Notes: a model not told the origin generated them from the letters alone. A stretch of DNA of 64,000 nucleotides from Leisingera sp. NJS204 (GCF_004123675.1 NZ_CP035417.1:4083501-4147500); one strand, 5' to 3'; numbered from the stretch's first letter, positions 18,687 to 28,429 are shown. A program made the numbers and translations.

Positions 18687-19496
18687 TTACGCCGCTATCT
18701 TGTGATGTTTTGTGAGGATTTCCTCTGCCAACGCCCGGTATGCCTGTGCGCCAAGAGAGTTTGTGTCATAGTTTAGAACCGGTTGCGCATAAGAAGGTGC
18801 TTCGCTCACCCGGACATTGCGGGGGATCTTTGTTTGAAACACCAAATCACCCAGATTATCCCGGGCGTCCTGTTCCACCTGCTGCGACAGGTTGTTGCGA
18901 CGATCGAACATTGTCAGGACAATTCCTTCGATTCGAAGGTTTGGATTCGCTGACTGCCGAACTTCTCTAATTGTCAGCATGAGCTGGGTCACCCCTTCCA
19001 AGGCAAAAAACTCACTTTGCAACGGAACCAGAACCGAATGTGCTGCAACCATTGCATTGACTGTCAAGAGATTCAGCGAGGGCGGACAATCAATCAGAAC
19101 ATAGTCCCAATCATATTCGTCCATCGCGGTTTGGCGTAGAGCATCATGCAGAAGGAAACTGCGTTTTTCATTGGTAAACAGTTCGATATCCGCAGAGCTG
19201 AGATCAACAGTCGCTGGGATGATGCACAGATCCTCAATCTCGGTTGTTTGAATGACCTCACCCAGAGATGAGTCTTCAACCAAAAGATCATATGTTGTCA
19301 GATCCCGATCCGACGGTTCAATCCCAAGGCCAGTTGAGGCATTCCCTTGCGGATCAAGGTCGACGACCAACACACGAAGCCCGGTTTCCACCAAAGCAGC
19401 CGCCAGATTTATGGCTGTTGTTGTCTTCCCAACCCCGCCTTTCTGATTTGCGACCGCGATAATACGAGGCCCCTCAGGGCGGGAATAATCAGACAC
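18687..19496 (-). CDS. parA: chromosome-partitioning ATPase ParA
   Basis: ParA is the deviant Walker ATPase that moves ParB-parS complexes. 'KGGVGKTT' lies at residues 19-26, followed by 'DLDPQGNASTG' and 'DYVLIDCPPS'. The 269-residue length and the position between rsmG and parB are standard for chromosomal ParA. Its ATG overlaps the rsmG 3' end by eight bases. Confidence 0.97.
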   Translation of the reverse strand: MSDYSRPEGPRIIAVANQKGGVGKTTTAINLAAALVETGLRVLVVDLDPQGNASTGLGIEPSDRDLTTYDLLVEDSSLGEVIQTTEIEDLCIIPATVDLSSADIELFTNEKRSFLLHDALRQTAMDEYDWDYVLIDCPPSLNLLTVNAMVAAHSVLVPLQSEFFALEGVTQLMLTIREVRQSANPNLRIEGIVLTMFDRRNNLSQQVEQDARDNLGDLVFQTKIPRNVRVSEAPSYAQPVLNYDTNSLGAQAYRALAEEILTKHHKIAA

Positions 19497-20106
19497 GTGC
19501 CACTTCCCTTATTTTCAGGATTACTGCTTCTTGTTCTGTCAGGCTTTTAACCTGTTCCGCCACGAACTGCCATTGCTGCCTGGCGTTATTCACTTCTTTT
19601 TTCCAGCTCTCGCCCTTGGGGAACAACGCCATCCCTTCGGATCCGAGATGGCGCTCCGAAAATTCAAGCAATGTGGACAAATCCGCCAAGGCACGCGCAG
19701 ACAGGATATCCGCTCTTTGAGGTTCAACCTGTTCAATTCTTTCGGTCAAAACAGTCGTCTTGACACCACATTCTCGCGCGGCTGTTCTAAGGAACGCAGA
19801 TTTCCTCTGATCACTTTCGATCAATGTTACCTTCATGTCCGGTGCTTCATCTGCAGCCAAAATCGCAACAATCAGTCCTGGGAAACCGCCACCGCTACCT
19901 ATATCGACCCAATGTCCAACAGGATCTGTACAGCGAAAAACTTGAATGGAATCGGCGATATGGCGCATCCAAAGATGTTCCAAGCTCGATTTCGAAACAA
20001 GATTTATTTTCGGATTCCACTTTTGTATAACCTGTTCAAAGGCTTCAAGCCTCTGCAATGTTTCACGTGAAACATCAAGTCCTTGAGGAAGTATCCCATT
20101 TTTCAC
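19489..20106 (-). CDS. rsmG: 16S rRNA m7G527 methyltransferase RsmG
   Basis: RsmG (GidB) methylates G527 of 16S rRNA using SAM. The SAM-binding loop '[12 protein letters not shown]' is at residues 67-78. The start is a GTG at 20106 that overlaps the mnmG stop (GTGA). A perfect parS palindrome is embedded in codons 11-16, where it encodes part of 'DVSRET'. The length of 205 residues is normal. Confidence 0.95.
   Translation of the reverse strand: MKNGILPQGLDVSRETLQRLEAFEQVIQKWNPKINLVSKSSLEHLWMRHIADSIQVFRCTDPVGHWVDIGSGGGFPGLIVAILAADEAPDMKVTLIESDQRKSAFLRTAARECGVKTTVLTERIEQVEPQRADILSARALADLSTLLEFSERHLGSEGMALFPKGESWKKEVNNARQQWQFVAEQVKSLTEQEAVILKIREVARV
20059..20074. promoter_or_regulatory. parS site 1 (inside rsmG)
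   Basis: TGTTTCACGTGAAACA is a perfect 16-base palindrome identical to the widely conserved ParB-binding parS consensus. It lies near the 5' end of rsmG, about 1.4 kb from parB and 5 kb from the proposed origin. Confidence 0.97.
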
Positions 20107-21977
20107 GCGGATTTCCCCTCTCTTGGAAGGCCACGACGCAAACGTGCGAGCAAAAGCGCAAGCGCAGCCGGAGTTATTCCGTCAATGCGGGCGGCTTGCG
20201 CCAGGGTTTCCGGTCTGGACTGAGACAACTTACTTTGCAATTCCTTGGAAAGACCGTCAATTCCTTCAAATGAAAATTCGGCAGGGAAACGATATCCCTC
20301 ATCCTTCTTCATCGCAGTGACTTCCCGTTCTTGGCGTGCAATATAGTTGGCGTAGAGAGCATCGCGCTCCAACTGCCGACGATTTTCCATCTTTACACCT
20401 GCCAAATCCGGCATCAGTGGAATGACGTCTTCAAAGGAGACTTCAGGAAACGCAAGAACGTCCATTCCGCTACGGCGGTTTCCATCTTGGTTAACCCGTA
20501 TTCCGGCTGAGGACACCTCCTTGGGTGTGAATTTATGTGTCTCCAAGATGTTCCGACCCGACATTAGACCGTCATTTTTCTCCTGAAACGCAACCCGCCG
20601 GCCATCGCCAACACAACCCAGTTCTATAGCCATGGGCGTTAGCCTTTGGTCCGCGTTATCTGCCCGTAAGGACAGGCGAAACTCAGCACGGGATGTGAAC
20701 ATCCGGTAGGGCTCAGTGACACCGTTTGTGGTGAGATCATCGATCATTACTCCGATGTAGCTGCTTGACCGGCCAAACGTAACAGGCTCTTCTTCCCGCG
20801 CCATGCGCGCAGCGTTCAAGCCGGCAACCAATCCCTGTGCTGCCGCTTCCTCGTACCCGGTTGTCCCATTTATCTGCCCGGCCAAGTACAAACCTGGAAT
20901 GTCCTTCAGGGACAGGTCCAGCTTCAATACGCGTGGGTCTACATAGTCATACTCAATGGCATAGCCGGGCTGAAGGATAGTTGCTCTCTCAAGTCCCTTG
21001 ATAGACCGGACATACGCCTCCTGAACGTCTTGCGGCAAGCTTGTAGAGATGCCATTGGGGTAGACTTTGTGATCCGAAACACCCTCTGGTTCCAGAAAGA
21101 TCTGATGCGATTCCTTGTCAGAGAAACGGACAATCTTGTCTTCTATCGACGGACAGTATCGTGGACCAACACCTTCGATATGGCCGCCGTACATTGCTGA
21201 CCGCTCCAGGTTTTTCCGGATGATGTCATGTGTCTGTGTATTGGTGTGAGTAATTCCGCAGGAAACTTGCTTAGCGCTTATTGCTCTTGTCATAAATGAG
21301 AAGAAGACAGGATCATCGTCCCCTGGCTGGGCTTCCAGACTATCCCACTCGATTGTACGTCCGTCCAGTCGGGGCGGTGTACCCGTTTTCAGCCGGCCTA
21401 GCGGCAGTTCAAAGCTGTCCAGGCGTTCCGCTAGCCGTACGGAAGGCCTGTCACCAATCCGGCCTCCAGGTTTGGAGATGTCTCCGATGTGGATGACGCC
21501 TCGCAGGAATGTTCCGGAGGTGAGAATAACTGCCTTTGCTGGAACTTCACTTCCGTCAGCCAGCACAGCCCCGGTCACGGCTTTTCCCGACATGAGAAAA
21601 TCAGTTACTTCACCTTCGAGAATATCAAGGTTCGGTTGCGCTTCGGTTAGCCTCAGGATTTCTTGACGGTAGATTGTTCGGTCTGATTGCGCTCTTGGCC
21701 CTTGAACCGCTGGTCCTTTTCGACGATTCAGGAGACGGAATTGTATCCCAGCTAGATCAGCAACACGGCCCATTACACCGTCAAAGGCATCAATTTCCCG
21801 GACAAGATGCCCCTTACCCAACCCGCCAATAGCAGGATTGCAAGACATCACACCAATTCCACTACGGCTCAGTGTGATCAGTACCGTTTTCGCACCCATT
21901 CGTGCGGCAGCGTGAGCGGCTTCCGTGCCGGCATGGCCACCACCAACGACAATCACATCATACTTCGAATGTTTCAC
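20103..21977 (-). CDS. mnmG: tRNA uridine 5-carboxymethylaminomethyl modification enzyme MnmG (GidA)
   Basis: With MnmE, MnmG modifies the wobble uridine of several tRNAs. The FAD-binding '[12 protein letters not shown]' lies at residues 10-21, and '[12 protein letters not shown]' and '[13 protein letters not shown]' are family signatures. I set the start at GTG 21977: the ribosome site AAGGAG (21986-21991) is eight bases upstream, whereas the in-frame GTG at 21986 overlaps that site. This gives 624 residues, the usual length. The start codon lies within a parS palindrome. Confidence 0.95.
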   Translation of the reverse strand: MKHSKYDVIVVGGGHAGTEAAHAAARMGAKTVLITLSRSGIGVMSCNPAIGGLGKGHLVREIDAFDGVMGRVADLAGIQFRLLNRRKGPAVQGPRAQSDRTIYRQEILRLTEAQPNLDILEGEVTDFLMSGKAVTGAVLADGSEVPAKAVILTSGTFLRGVIHIGDISKPGGRIGDRPSVRLAERLDSFELPLGRLKTGTPPRLDGRTIEWDSLEAQPGDDDPVFFSFMTRAISAKQVSCGITHTNTQTHDIIRKNLERSAMYGGHIEGVGPRYCPSIEDKIVRFSDKESHQIFLEPEGVSDHKVYPNGISTSLPQDVQEAYVRSIKGLERATILQPGYAIEYDYVDPRVLKLDLSLKDIPGLYLAGQINGTTGYEEAAAQGLVAGLNAARMAREEEPVTFGRSSSYIGVMIDDLTTNGVTEPYRMFTSRAEFRLSLRADNADQRLTPMAIELGCVGDGRRVAFQEKNDGLMSGRNILETHKFTPKEVSSAGIRVNQDGNRRSGMDVLAFPEVSFEDVIPLMPDLAGVKMENRRQLERDALYANYIARQEREVTAMKKDEGYRFPAEFSFEGIDGLSKELQSKLSQSRPETLAQAARIDGITPAALALLLARLRRGLPREGKSA

Positions 21978-21985
21978 GTGAAACA
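21970..21985. promoter_or_regulatory. parS site 2 (across the mnmG translation start)
   Basis: A second perfect TGTTTCACGTGAAACA lies between mnmE and mnmG, about 1.9 kb from site 1. It includes the probable GTG start codon of mnmG and lies directly downstream of its ribosome site, so the sequence is constrained by both DNA binding and translation. Confidence 0.97.
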
Positions 21986-21990
21986 CTCCT

Positions 21991-23277
21991 TCACTTTCCC
22001 AGGCAGAAGCTCGAGAAAATCTCATCCAGGAGATTTTCCACTCCGATCCGGCCCACTAGCGTCTCCAGCGCTCGGATCGCCGAGCGCATTTCTTCGGCGG
22101 CAATATCATAGAATTCCGAACCACGCGACAGGATAACCTGTGCTTCGGCCAAACTAACCAACGCTGAAAGCATAGCATCCCGGTGTCGGGCGCGAGTCGC
22201 AATTCCGGCCTGAGTTGAGCGCTCTTTAAGAACCGATGAAATGTGTTCGACAAGCCTGTCGATACCCTGACCAGACCTGCCTGAGATCGCATCTGCCGCG
22301 TTTTCGCGGAGGTCAGCCTTTGGGAGAAGACGGATATCACCATTCTCCATCTCGACGTCTAAAATGTCATCATCTTCCGCCAAAAATACGCGCATATCCG
22401 CATCTTCCGCGCGTTTCCGCGCTAATGCGATGCCAATACCCTCAACGTGATCGTCGGTATCCCGCAAACCTGCAGTGTCCAGTAAAGTGACTGGTAAGCC
22501 GGCCAGATCCATACGCACTTCGATAATATCGCGGGTGGTTCCGGCAAACTCAGACGTGATCGCCGCCTCGCGGCCGGCCAACGCATTCAACAGTGTGGAT
22601 TTTCCGACATTGGGTGCGCCGATAATGGCCACTTCGAACCCGCTGCGGATTCGCTCTGCAATTTTCACCCCATCTGTCTCTCTTTCGAGGCCGGCCTGAA
22701 CATTAGACAGCAGCGCAGAGACTTCCGGCGTTACATCAACCGGCACTTCTTCGTCAGCGAAATCAATAGTTACCTCGATCAAGGAAGCCGCGCGAATCAG
22801 ACTGCTGCGCCAGGTTTCAGCCAATTTTCCAAGCCCGCCGGCAAGAACAACCTGTGCCTGCTTGCGCTGTGCCTCGGTTTCCGCGTCAATCAGATCCGCG
22901 AGCCCCTCAACCTGAGCCAAGTCCAGGTTACCGTTTTCCAAAGCGCGCCGGGTGAATTCGCCCGGATCAGCCATCCGCAAACCAGTAAAGCGGCCTAGGT
23001 TTTCCAGCACCGCTGATACAACAGCTGTACTTCCATGCACTTGAAACTCAACAGTATTTTCCCCAGTGAAACTCTTGGGAGCCGTAAAGCTAAGCACCAA
23101 AGCTTCATCCAAGCGCTCACCTGAGTCGTCGTGTAAAACACGCAGGCTTTTGTCCCGCGCCGGCAAAACGCCTCCGCAAAGCTGCGCGCCGGCTTCATGC
23201 GCCAAAGGACCTGAGATGCGTATTACCGCGACTCCGGCCTTCCCTTGTGCGGAGGCCAGCGCAAAGATCGTGTCCAT
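21991..23277 (-). CDS. mnmE: tRNA modification GTPase MnmE (TrmE)
   Basis: MnmE is the GTPase partner of MnmG. The N-terminal tetrahydrofolate-binding domain is followed by a G domain with 'GAPNVGKST' at 220-228 and 'DTAGLRDT'. The C-terminal end 'FCLGK' (424-428) supplies the functional cysteine of the family. The length of 428 residues is usual for alphaproteobacteria. It lies 13 bases upstream of the mnmG GTG start and 31 bases after rho. Confidence 0.96.
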   Translation of the reverse strand: MDTIFALASAQGKAGVAVIRISGPLAHEAGAQLCGGVLPARDKSLRVLHDDSGERLDEALVLSFTAPKSFTGENTVEFQVHGSTAVVSAVLENLGRFTGLRMADPGEFTRRALENGNLDLAQVEGLADLIDAETEAQRKQAQVVLAGGLGKLAETWRSSLIRAASLIEVTIDFADEEVPVDVTPEVSALLSNVQAGLERETDGVKIAERIRSGFEVAIIGAPNVGKSTLLNALAGREAAITSEFAGTTRDIIEVRMDLAGLPVTLLDTAGLRDTDDHVEGIGIALARKRAEDADMRVFLAEDDDILDVEMENGDIRLLPKADLRENAADAISGRSGQGIDRLVEHISSVLKERSTQAGIATRARHRDAMLSALVSLAEAQVILSRGSEFYDIAAEEMRSAIRALETLVGRIGVENLLDEIFSSFCLGK

Positions 23278-23308
23278 GGGATGGCCCTTTTTTACTCGCC
23301 CGCCCCGA

Positions 23309-24580
23309 TCAGGTGTTCATCGAGTCGAAGAACTCGGTGTTCGACTTTGTCTGCTTCAGCTTGGACAGCAGGAACTCAATCGCATCTGTGGTTCCCATCG
23401 GGTTCAGAATGCGGCGCAGCACAAAGGTTTTGGCCAAATCGATCTTGTCGACCAAAAGCTCCTCTTTCCGGGTACCGGACTTGAGGATGTCGATGGCAGG
23501 GAACACCCGCTTATCCGCAATCTTACGGTCCAGAACGATTTCCGAGTTACCGGTGCCTTTGAATTCTTCGAAAATCACTTCGTCCATACGCGAGCCGGTA
23601 TCGATCAGCGCGGTGGCGATGATGGTCAGCGAGCCACCCTCTTCGATGTTCCGGGCAGCGCCAAAGAACCGCTTGGGCCGCTGCAGGGCGTTTGCATCAA
23701 CACCACCGGTCAGAACCTTGCCTGACGAAGGCACAACAGTGTTAAAGGCCCTACCAAGTCTTGTGATTGAATCCAGAAGGATAACAACATCTCGTTTGTG
23801 CTCTACAAGACGTTTGGCTTTTTCGATAACCATTTCGGACACCGCTACATGGCGTGTGGCAGGTTCATCAAAGGTGGAAGACACTACTTCGCCCTTCACC
23901 GAACGCTGCATGTCCGTCACCTCTTCCGGGCGCTCGTCGATCAGCAATACGATCAGATAACACTCAGGATGGTTCTTCTCGATCGAATGCGCGATGTTCT
24001 GCAGGATCACCGTTTTACCGGTCCGCGGCGGCGCCACGATCAGCGACCGCTGGCCTTTGCCGATCGGTGCCACCAGGTCGATCACCCGCGCCGAGCGATC
24101 CTTGATGGTGGGATCCTCGACTTCCATCTTCAGCCGTTCATCCGGATACAGCGGCGTGAGGTTGTCAAAGGCGATTTTGTGGCGTGCCTTCTCAGGCTCT
24201 TGAAAGTTGATCGAGGTAACGTTGGTCAGCGCGAAGTAGCGCTCTGTCTCCAGCGGCGCCTTGATTTGGCCGTCAACAGTGTCGCCGGTACGAAGAGAGT
24301 ATTGGCGGATCATGTCGGGTGACACGTAAATGTCGTCCGGTCCCGGCAAATAGTTAGCCTCAGGCGACCGCAGGAAACCAAAACCGTCCTGCAACACTTC
24401 GAGCACGCCGTCACCGCTTATATCCCAGCCCTCATCCGCGCGTTCACGCAGGATCTGGAACATCATCTCGCCCTTGCGCATTGTCGAGGCGTTTTCGATC
24501 TCCAGCTCCTCAGCCATAGCCAGCAGAGACTTGGGGCTTTTTGCCTTGAGATCAGACAGATTCAGGGATTGCACGGTCAT
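23309..24580 (-). CDS. rho: transcription termination factor Rho
   Basis: Rho is the hexameric RNA helicase that ends many transcripts. The 423-residue protein has the N-terminal RNA-binding cold-shock-like domain ('[30 protein letters not shown]'-type pattern), Walker A 'APPRTGKT' (183-190), Walker B '[14 protein letters not shown]' and the Q-loop/R-loop region '[11 protein letters not shown]'. It lies in the standard mnmE-rho-hemJ order. Confidence 0.97.
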   Translation of the reverse strand: MTVQSLNLSDLKAKSPKSLLAMAEELEIENASTMRKGEMMFQILRERADEGWDISGDGVLEVLQDGFGFLRSPEANYLPGPDDIYVSPDMIRQYSLRTGDTVDGQIKAPLETERYFALTNVTSINFQEPEKARHKIAFDNLTPLYPDERLKMEVEDPTIKDRSARVIDLVAPIGKGQRSLIVAPPRTGKTVILQNIAHSIEKNHPECYLIVLLIDERPEEVTDMQRSVKGEVVSSTFDEPATRHVAVSEMVIEKAKRLVEHKRDVVILLDSITRLGRAFNTVVPSSGKVLTGGVDANALQRPKRFFGAARNIEEGGSLTIIATALIDTGSRMDEVIFEEFKGTGNSEIVLDRKIADKRVFPAIDILKSGTRKEELLVDKIDLAKTFVLRRILNPMGTTDAIEFLLSKLKQTKSNTEFFDSMNT

Positions 24581-24754
24581 ATAGATACGGCCTCTACTCC
24601 CCCGCTTACTCAGGGGTTGGTCACACGACAGGATTGGAAAACACGGTGGCCCGGACGGGCCCGTTGAGTGCCATACATAGGGACTCGTTTCAGATGAGTC
24701 AAACGCCGGCTGCAGGCGTTCCGGGGTTGCCAGGCCCCTTGCCGCGCCTCTGCG
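24581..24754 (-). other. structured hemJ-rho intergene (possible hemJ terminator and rho leader)
   Basis: The 174 bases between hemJ and rho hold three perfect inverted repeats: AACGCC/GGCGTT (24702-24720), GACTC/GAGTC (24682-24700, each arm also a GANTC site) and GGCCCG/CGGGCC (24648-24661). The last, read in the rho direction, is followed seven bases later by TTTT. They could end hemJ transcription or control rho by premature termination, as known for rho in enterobacteria; that role is inference. Confidence 0.4.
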
Positions 24755-25210
24755 TTAAAATTTGAAGATCACCGAGACAATAATCACCACCATCAGGACG
24801 GTTGGCACTTCGTTCATCATTCGGAACTGCCGGCCCGACAGTCTGTTTTTCCCTGCAGAAAAGTCGCGATAGCGGAACAGCAGCCAATGGTGGAACCACG
24901 TCATGGCGATCACGGACACGCCCTTGCTCCACGGCCAAACATAGCTCCAGTCAACAATCCCTGGAGTCAGCACGATAAACAGCCCTGCGGCCCAAGATAC
25001 GTACATTGCAGGGCGCATGATGATCCGGAGGAGCTTCTCTTCCATTTGCAGAAAGATCGGCACTGTGTCCTGGACCTTCTCTGCCTGCTCCACGTGATAC
25101 ACGAACAAACGGGGGAGATAGAATAGCCCTGCCATCCAGCTGAGCACAGCCATGATGTGCAGTGATTTGGCATACGGGTAGAGCGTGAACATCAGGTCGC
25201 TCAGGTCCAT
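24755..25210 (-). CDS. hemJ: protoporphyrinogen IX oxidase HemJ
   Basis: The 151-residue membrane protein has four hydrophobic helices and the HemJ (UPF0093, CopD-like) features: a conserved His in 'YAKSLHIMAVLSWMAGLFYLPRLFVYH', 'EKLLRIIMRPAMYV' and the C-terminal 'RFRMMNEVPTVLMVVIIVSVIFK'-type end. It converts protoporphyrinogen IX to protoporphyrin IX in heme synthesis. The ATG at 25210 has GGGGAG upstream; the longer frame to 25240 lacks support. It borders the proposed origin. Confidence 0.92.
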   Translation of the reverse strand: MDLSDLMFTLYPYAKSLHIMAVLSWMAGLFYLPRLFVYHVEQAEKVQDTVPIFLQMEEKLLRIIMRPAMYVSWAAGLFIVLTPGIVDWSYVWPWSKGVSVIAMTWFHHWLLFRYRDFSAGKNRLSGRQFRMMNEVPTVLMVVIIVSVIFKF

Positions 25211-25619
25211 GGGCAGTTCTCCCCGGTCAGATCTGATCACCCTAATAATTAAAGATATATTAGAAGGATGATGTTTTTGTAGTGTGCATGGATTCCGGTG
25301 GATAAGTGAATCCTCCTCCGCTTATCCCCAGCAGGGATAAGATTCCAGATGGGACGGGACAGGAGGCATGAAGTTTTTTTAACGCCTTAGAAATAAGGTG
25401 CATTCATGCTGTGTTCGTTCTTCGATGCTTGGGGATAACGCCGGGATGATCCGGGGAGAGCCGGCATATCCACGAAAATAAAGTTATCCTGCCCCACAAA
25501 GGACGACTCAGCGAATTGAATCCCGGAATTTGCGTCAAGCCCTGGAGTCTTTACTTAACCGCGGAAAACCATACAAAACGTCCTGAAACCGTCTGCTTCT
25601 TTCCCACGGGGTTTTCCAC
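25211..25619. other. probable chromosomal replication origin (oriC)
   Basis: This 409-base intergene lies between hemJ and maf, close to parAB/mnmG and two parS sites. DnaA-box-like nonamers occur at 25297-25305 (minus, TTATCCACC), 25322-25330 (TTATCCCCA), 25332-25340 (minus, TTATCCCTG), 25430-25438 (minus, TTATCCCCA), 25466-25474 (ATATCCACG) and 25612-25620 (TTTTCCACA). An AT-rich block at 25242-25263 could be the unwinding element. Six GANTC sites (25291, 25308, 25341, 25505, 25518, 25545) are dense for this length and suit CcrM methylation. No gene is visible in it. Confidence 0.85.
25249..25263. promoter_or_regulatory. CtrA-box-like sequence in the proposed origin
   Basis: TTAA-N7-TTAG matches seven of eight bases of the CtrA consensus TTAA-N7-TTAA with the right spacing. 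It overlaps the AT-rich block, so it may simply reflect base composition. In Caulobacter CtrA blocks initiation at the origin. Confidence 0.3.
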
Positions 25620-26219
25620 ATGACTGCCCACATAGTGCTGGCTTCAGGTTCCGAAATCCGGGCGCAACTGCTGCGTCAGGCCGGGATAGAATTTGAAACC
25701 GATGTCCCGCGTCTGGACGAGCAGGCGATCAAGTCCGCGCTCTTGGCCGAAAAGGCACTTCCGCGCGATGTCGCCGATGCACTGGCAGAAGCCAAGGCAC
25801 GCAAGATCAGCGGCAAGCGTCCCGGAAAGCTTGTGTTGGGATGTGATCAGGTTCTTGATTTCGAAGGAAGGCTTCTTTCGAAACCTGTCAGTGCCGATGA
25901 AGCGGTGGCTCAGTTGAAGGAGATGCGGGGCAAACGGCACATGTTGTTGTCTGCCGCCGTGATTTACCGCGACGGTGAGCCCATCTGGCGCCATGTCGGA
26001 CAAGTCCGTCTGGTCATGCGGAAATGCACCGATGCATATCTCGAGGATTATGTCGCCCGGAACTGGCAAAGCATCCGCCATGCGGTGGGTGCATACAAGC
26101 TGGAGGAAGAAGGTGTGCGGCTGTTTGCCAGCATTGACGGCAGCTACTTTAATGTCTTGGGCTTGCCGCTGATGGAGCTTATCAGTTACTTGGGTTTGCA
26201 AGGGGTAATCGAGCAATGA
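25620..26219 (+). CDS. maf: Maf-like nucleoside triphosphate pyrophosphatase
   Basis: Maf proteins hydrolyse nucleoside triphosphates, often non-canonical or methylated ones. The N-terminal 'VLASGSEIRAQLLRQAGIEFE' matches the Maf ASxSxxR pattern in a diverged form. 'LVLGCDQVL' carries the catalytic Asp region, where canonical members have GADTVV, so the substrate may differ from dTTP/UTP. The ATG immediately follows a DnaA-box-like sequence. It starts the maf-aroE-coaE-dnaQ operon with an ATGA overlap to aroE. Confidence 0.88.
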   Translation: MTAHIVLASGSEIRAQLLRQAGIEFETDVPRLDEQAIKSALLAEKALPRDVADALAEAKARKISGKRPGKLVLGCDQVLDFEGRLLSKPVSADEAVAQLKEMRGKRHMLLSAAVIYRDGEPIWRHVGQVRLVMRKCTDAYLEDYVARNWQSIRHAVGAYKLEEEGVRLFASIDGSYFNVLGLPLMELISYLGLQGVIEQ

Positions 26220-27049
26220 CAATAGCAAAAGTCCCGCTCGCCGGCGTGATCGGCTGTCCGGTTGGACACTCCAAGTCCCCGCAGCTGCACCGTCACTGGC
26301 TGAACACCTATGGTATTTCCGGCCACTATGTGCCGATGCATGTGGAACCTGATGATCTGGCCGAGACCGTCCGGCTGATGCCTAAAATGGGGTTTGTTGG
26401 TGCAAATGTCACCATTCCGCACAAAGAAGCGGTAATGGAGATTGCGGACAAGGTCACAGACCGGGCTAAATTGATCGGCGCTGCTAACACGCTGATCTTT
26501 CGCAGGGATGGAACAATCCTGGCTGACAACACTGACGGCTACGGCTTCATCACCAATCTGCATCAGGGAGCGCCGGATTGGGACCCGCAATCCGGCCCAG
26601 CAGTTCTGTTGGGTGCTGGCGGCGCCTGCCGCGCGGTTGTTGCCTCACTGCTGGAAGCCGGAGTGCCGGAGATCCTGCTGACCAACCGCACCCGCGGCCG
26701 GGCTGACCAGTTGCATTCGGACTTCGGCAACCGTGTAAGGGTGGTCGAATGGGTACAGGCCGGCAATGTGATCGAGGAGGGTGCGCTGATTGTGAACACC
26801 ACCTCTTTGGGAATGGTCGGTAAACCGCGTCTGCGTGTTCCAATGGATGGATTGCAGTCGAATGCGGTTGTGACTGATCTGATCTATGCGCCGTTGAAAA
26901 CCGACTTGCTGCAGACGGCTGAGGATGCTGGCTGCACTGTGGTTGACGGGCTGGGCATGCTGTTGCATCAGGCGGTGCCAGGGTTCGAACGCTGGTTCGG
27001 ACACCGCCCCGATGTGGATGCCGCAACGCGGGCGGCGGCTTTAAGATGA
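26216..27049 (+). CDS. aroE: shikimate dehydrogenase
   Basis: AroE reduces 3-dehydroshikimate with NADPH. The shikimate-binding 'GHSKSPQLH' has Ser19 and Ser21. The catalytic lysine is Lys70 in 'NVTIPHKEAV'. The nucleotide loop 'LGAGGACRAV' follows mid-protein. The 277-residue length is normal. It overlaps maf and coaE by four bases each. Confidence 0.95.
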   Translation: MTIAKVPLAGVIGCPVGHSKSPQLHRHWLNTYGISGHYVPMHVEPDDLAETVRLMPKMGFVGANVTIPHKEAVMEIADKVTDRAKLIGAANTLIFRRDGTILADNTDGYGFITNLHQGAPDWDPQSGPAVLLGAGGACRAVVASLLEAGVPEILLTNRTRGRADQLHSDFGNRVRVVEWVQAGNVIEEGALIVNTTSLGMVGKPRLRVPMDGLQSNAVVTDLIYAPLKTDLLQTAEDAGCTVVDGLGMLLHQAVPGFERWFGHRPDVDAATRAAALR

Positions 27050-27639
27050 GCTTCAGCCTCGGCCTTACCGGCTCTATCGGAATGGGCAAAAGTACCACTG
27101 CCAAGCTGTTCGCCGCCGGGGATTGTGCGGTTTGGGATGCAGATGCAGCCGTGCATCGGCTTTACAGCGCCGGAGGCGCAGCGGTTCAGGCAATGAAGAC
27201 AGCTTTTCCTGATGCGATCAGGGATGACGCGGTAAACCGTGCTGTGTTGAAACGTATCATCGGGGAAAACCCTGATGCACTGAAGCATATCGAAGCTATT
27301 GTGCATCCGCTTGTCGCACAGGACCGGGCAGAGTTCCGCAAAGAAGCGCAAAACGATATCCTGGTCTTTGACATTCCACTGCTGTTTGAAACGGGTGGTG
27401 ATGCAGAAATGGATGCGGTTGCTTGCGTGTTCGTGGATGCAGAGACACAAAAAGAACGGGTTCTTGCCCGCGGAACGATGACGGTTGAGCAATTCGAGCA
27501 TATCCTGCAGAAGCAGATGCCGATTGAGGAAAAACGCGCCCGCGCCGATTACGTGATAGAAACGGACACGCTGGAACACGCCCAGGCGCAGGTGGCAGCA
27601 ATCCTCGCAGACATCAGGAGCAAACAGGTCAATGCGTGA
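27046..27639 (+). CDS. coaE: dephospho-CoA kinase
   Basis: CoaE makes the last step of coenzyme A synthesis. The P-loop 'GSIGMGKST' is at residues 9-17, followed by 'VWDADAAVHRLY' and 'DIPLLFETGGDAEMD'. Its ATG overlaps the aroE stop; its end overlaps dnaQ by eight bases. Confidence 0.95.
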   Translation: MSFSLGLTGSIGMGKSTTAKLFAAGDCAVWDADAAVHRLYSAGGAAVQAMKTAFPDAIRDDAVNRAVLKRIIGENPDALKHIEAIVHPLVAQDRAEFRKEAQNDILVFDIPLLFETGGDAEMDAVACVFVDAETQKERVLARGTMTVEQFEHILQKQMPIEEKRARADYVIETDTLEHAQAQVAAILADIRSKQVNA

Positions 27640-28357
27640 AATCGTTCTTGATACCGAAACCACCGGGTTTGACCCGTTCTCCGGCGACCGGATTGTTGAA
27701 ATCGGTGCGGTAGAGCTGTTTAACCACATGCCCACCGGCAAGACGTACCATGAGTATATCAATCCGGAACGGATGATGCCGGCCGAGGCGTTTTCGGTTC
27801 ACGGCATCGGTCCAGACCTGCTGGAGCCGCCGCAAAAGCCTCAACCCGGCGCGGTGACGCTGCGGGACAAGCCGGTTTTTGCCAAGGTTGGGCAGAGTTT
27901 CCTGGATTTCGTGCAGGACTCAAAACTGGTCATTCATAACGCCAGCTTCGACATGAAGTTCCTGAACTACGAACTGGACCGGATGGGCCTGCCAACACTG
28001 CCGATGGATCAGGCGCTCGACACGCTGGCGATAGCGCGCAAGCGGTTTCCCGGCTCGCCGGCGACGCTGGACGCGCTGTGCAGGCGCTTCAATATCGACA
28101 ATGCCAACCGCACCCTGCACGGGGCACTGCTCGACTCTGAAATCCTCGCCGATGTCTATCTGGAGCTGATCGGCGGCCGCCAGCCGGATTTTGGCCTGTC
28201 TGCACAGTCGGCTTCCGGCACTGCAAAGGTGGAAGATGACTGGCGCCCTGCCCCTCGCCCCTCGGCATTGCCCCAGCGGATCACCGCAGAGGAGCTGGCA
28301 GCGCATGAGGAGTTCGTGGCAAAGCTGGGTGAAGAGGCTTTGTGGAACGTCTCCTGA
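27632..28357 (+). CDS. dnaQ: DNA polymerase III epsilon subunit (3'-5' exonuclease)
   Basis: The proofreading exonuclease motifs are Exo I 'DTETTG' (Asp7, Glu9), Exo II 'VIHNASFDMKFLN' and Exo III 'HGALLDSEILADVY'. The 241-residue length and a linker rich in Pro, Ala and Ser near residues 190-220 match a DnaQ with a polymerase-binding tail. It ends the maf operon and a strong terminator follows. Confidence 0.95.
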   Translation: MREIVLDTETTGFDPFSGDRIVEIGAVELFNHMPTGKTYHEYINPERMMPAEAFSVHGIGPDLLEPPQKPQPGAVTLRDKPVFAKVGQSFLDFVQDSKLVIHNASFDMKFLNYELDRMGLPTLPMDQALDTLAIARKRFPGSPATLDALCRRFNIDNANRTLHGALLDSEILADVYLELIGGRQPDFGLSAQSASGTAKVEDDWRPAPRPSALPQRITAEELAAHEEFVAKLGEEALWNVS

Positions 28358-28379
28358 TCGGGGCCAGATCCGCAAATGA

Positions 28380-28408
28380 AAAACGCCGCTGAAACCCAGC
28401 GGCGTTTT
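28380..28408. terminator. strong bidirectional terminator between dnaQ and secB
   Basis: A perfect 12-base stem (AAAACGCCGCTG / CAGCGGCGTTTT) with a five-base loop has T-runs in both directions. It ends dnaQ from the left and secB from the right. Confidence 0.92.
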
Positions 28409-28429
28409 CTATTCCGAATATCAGAAACT

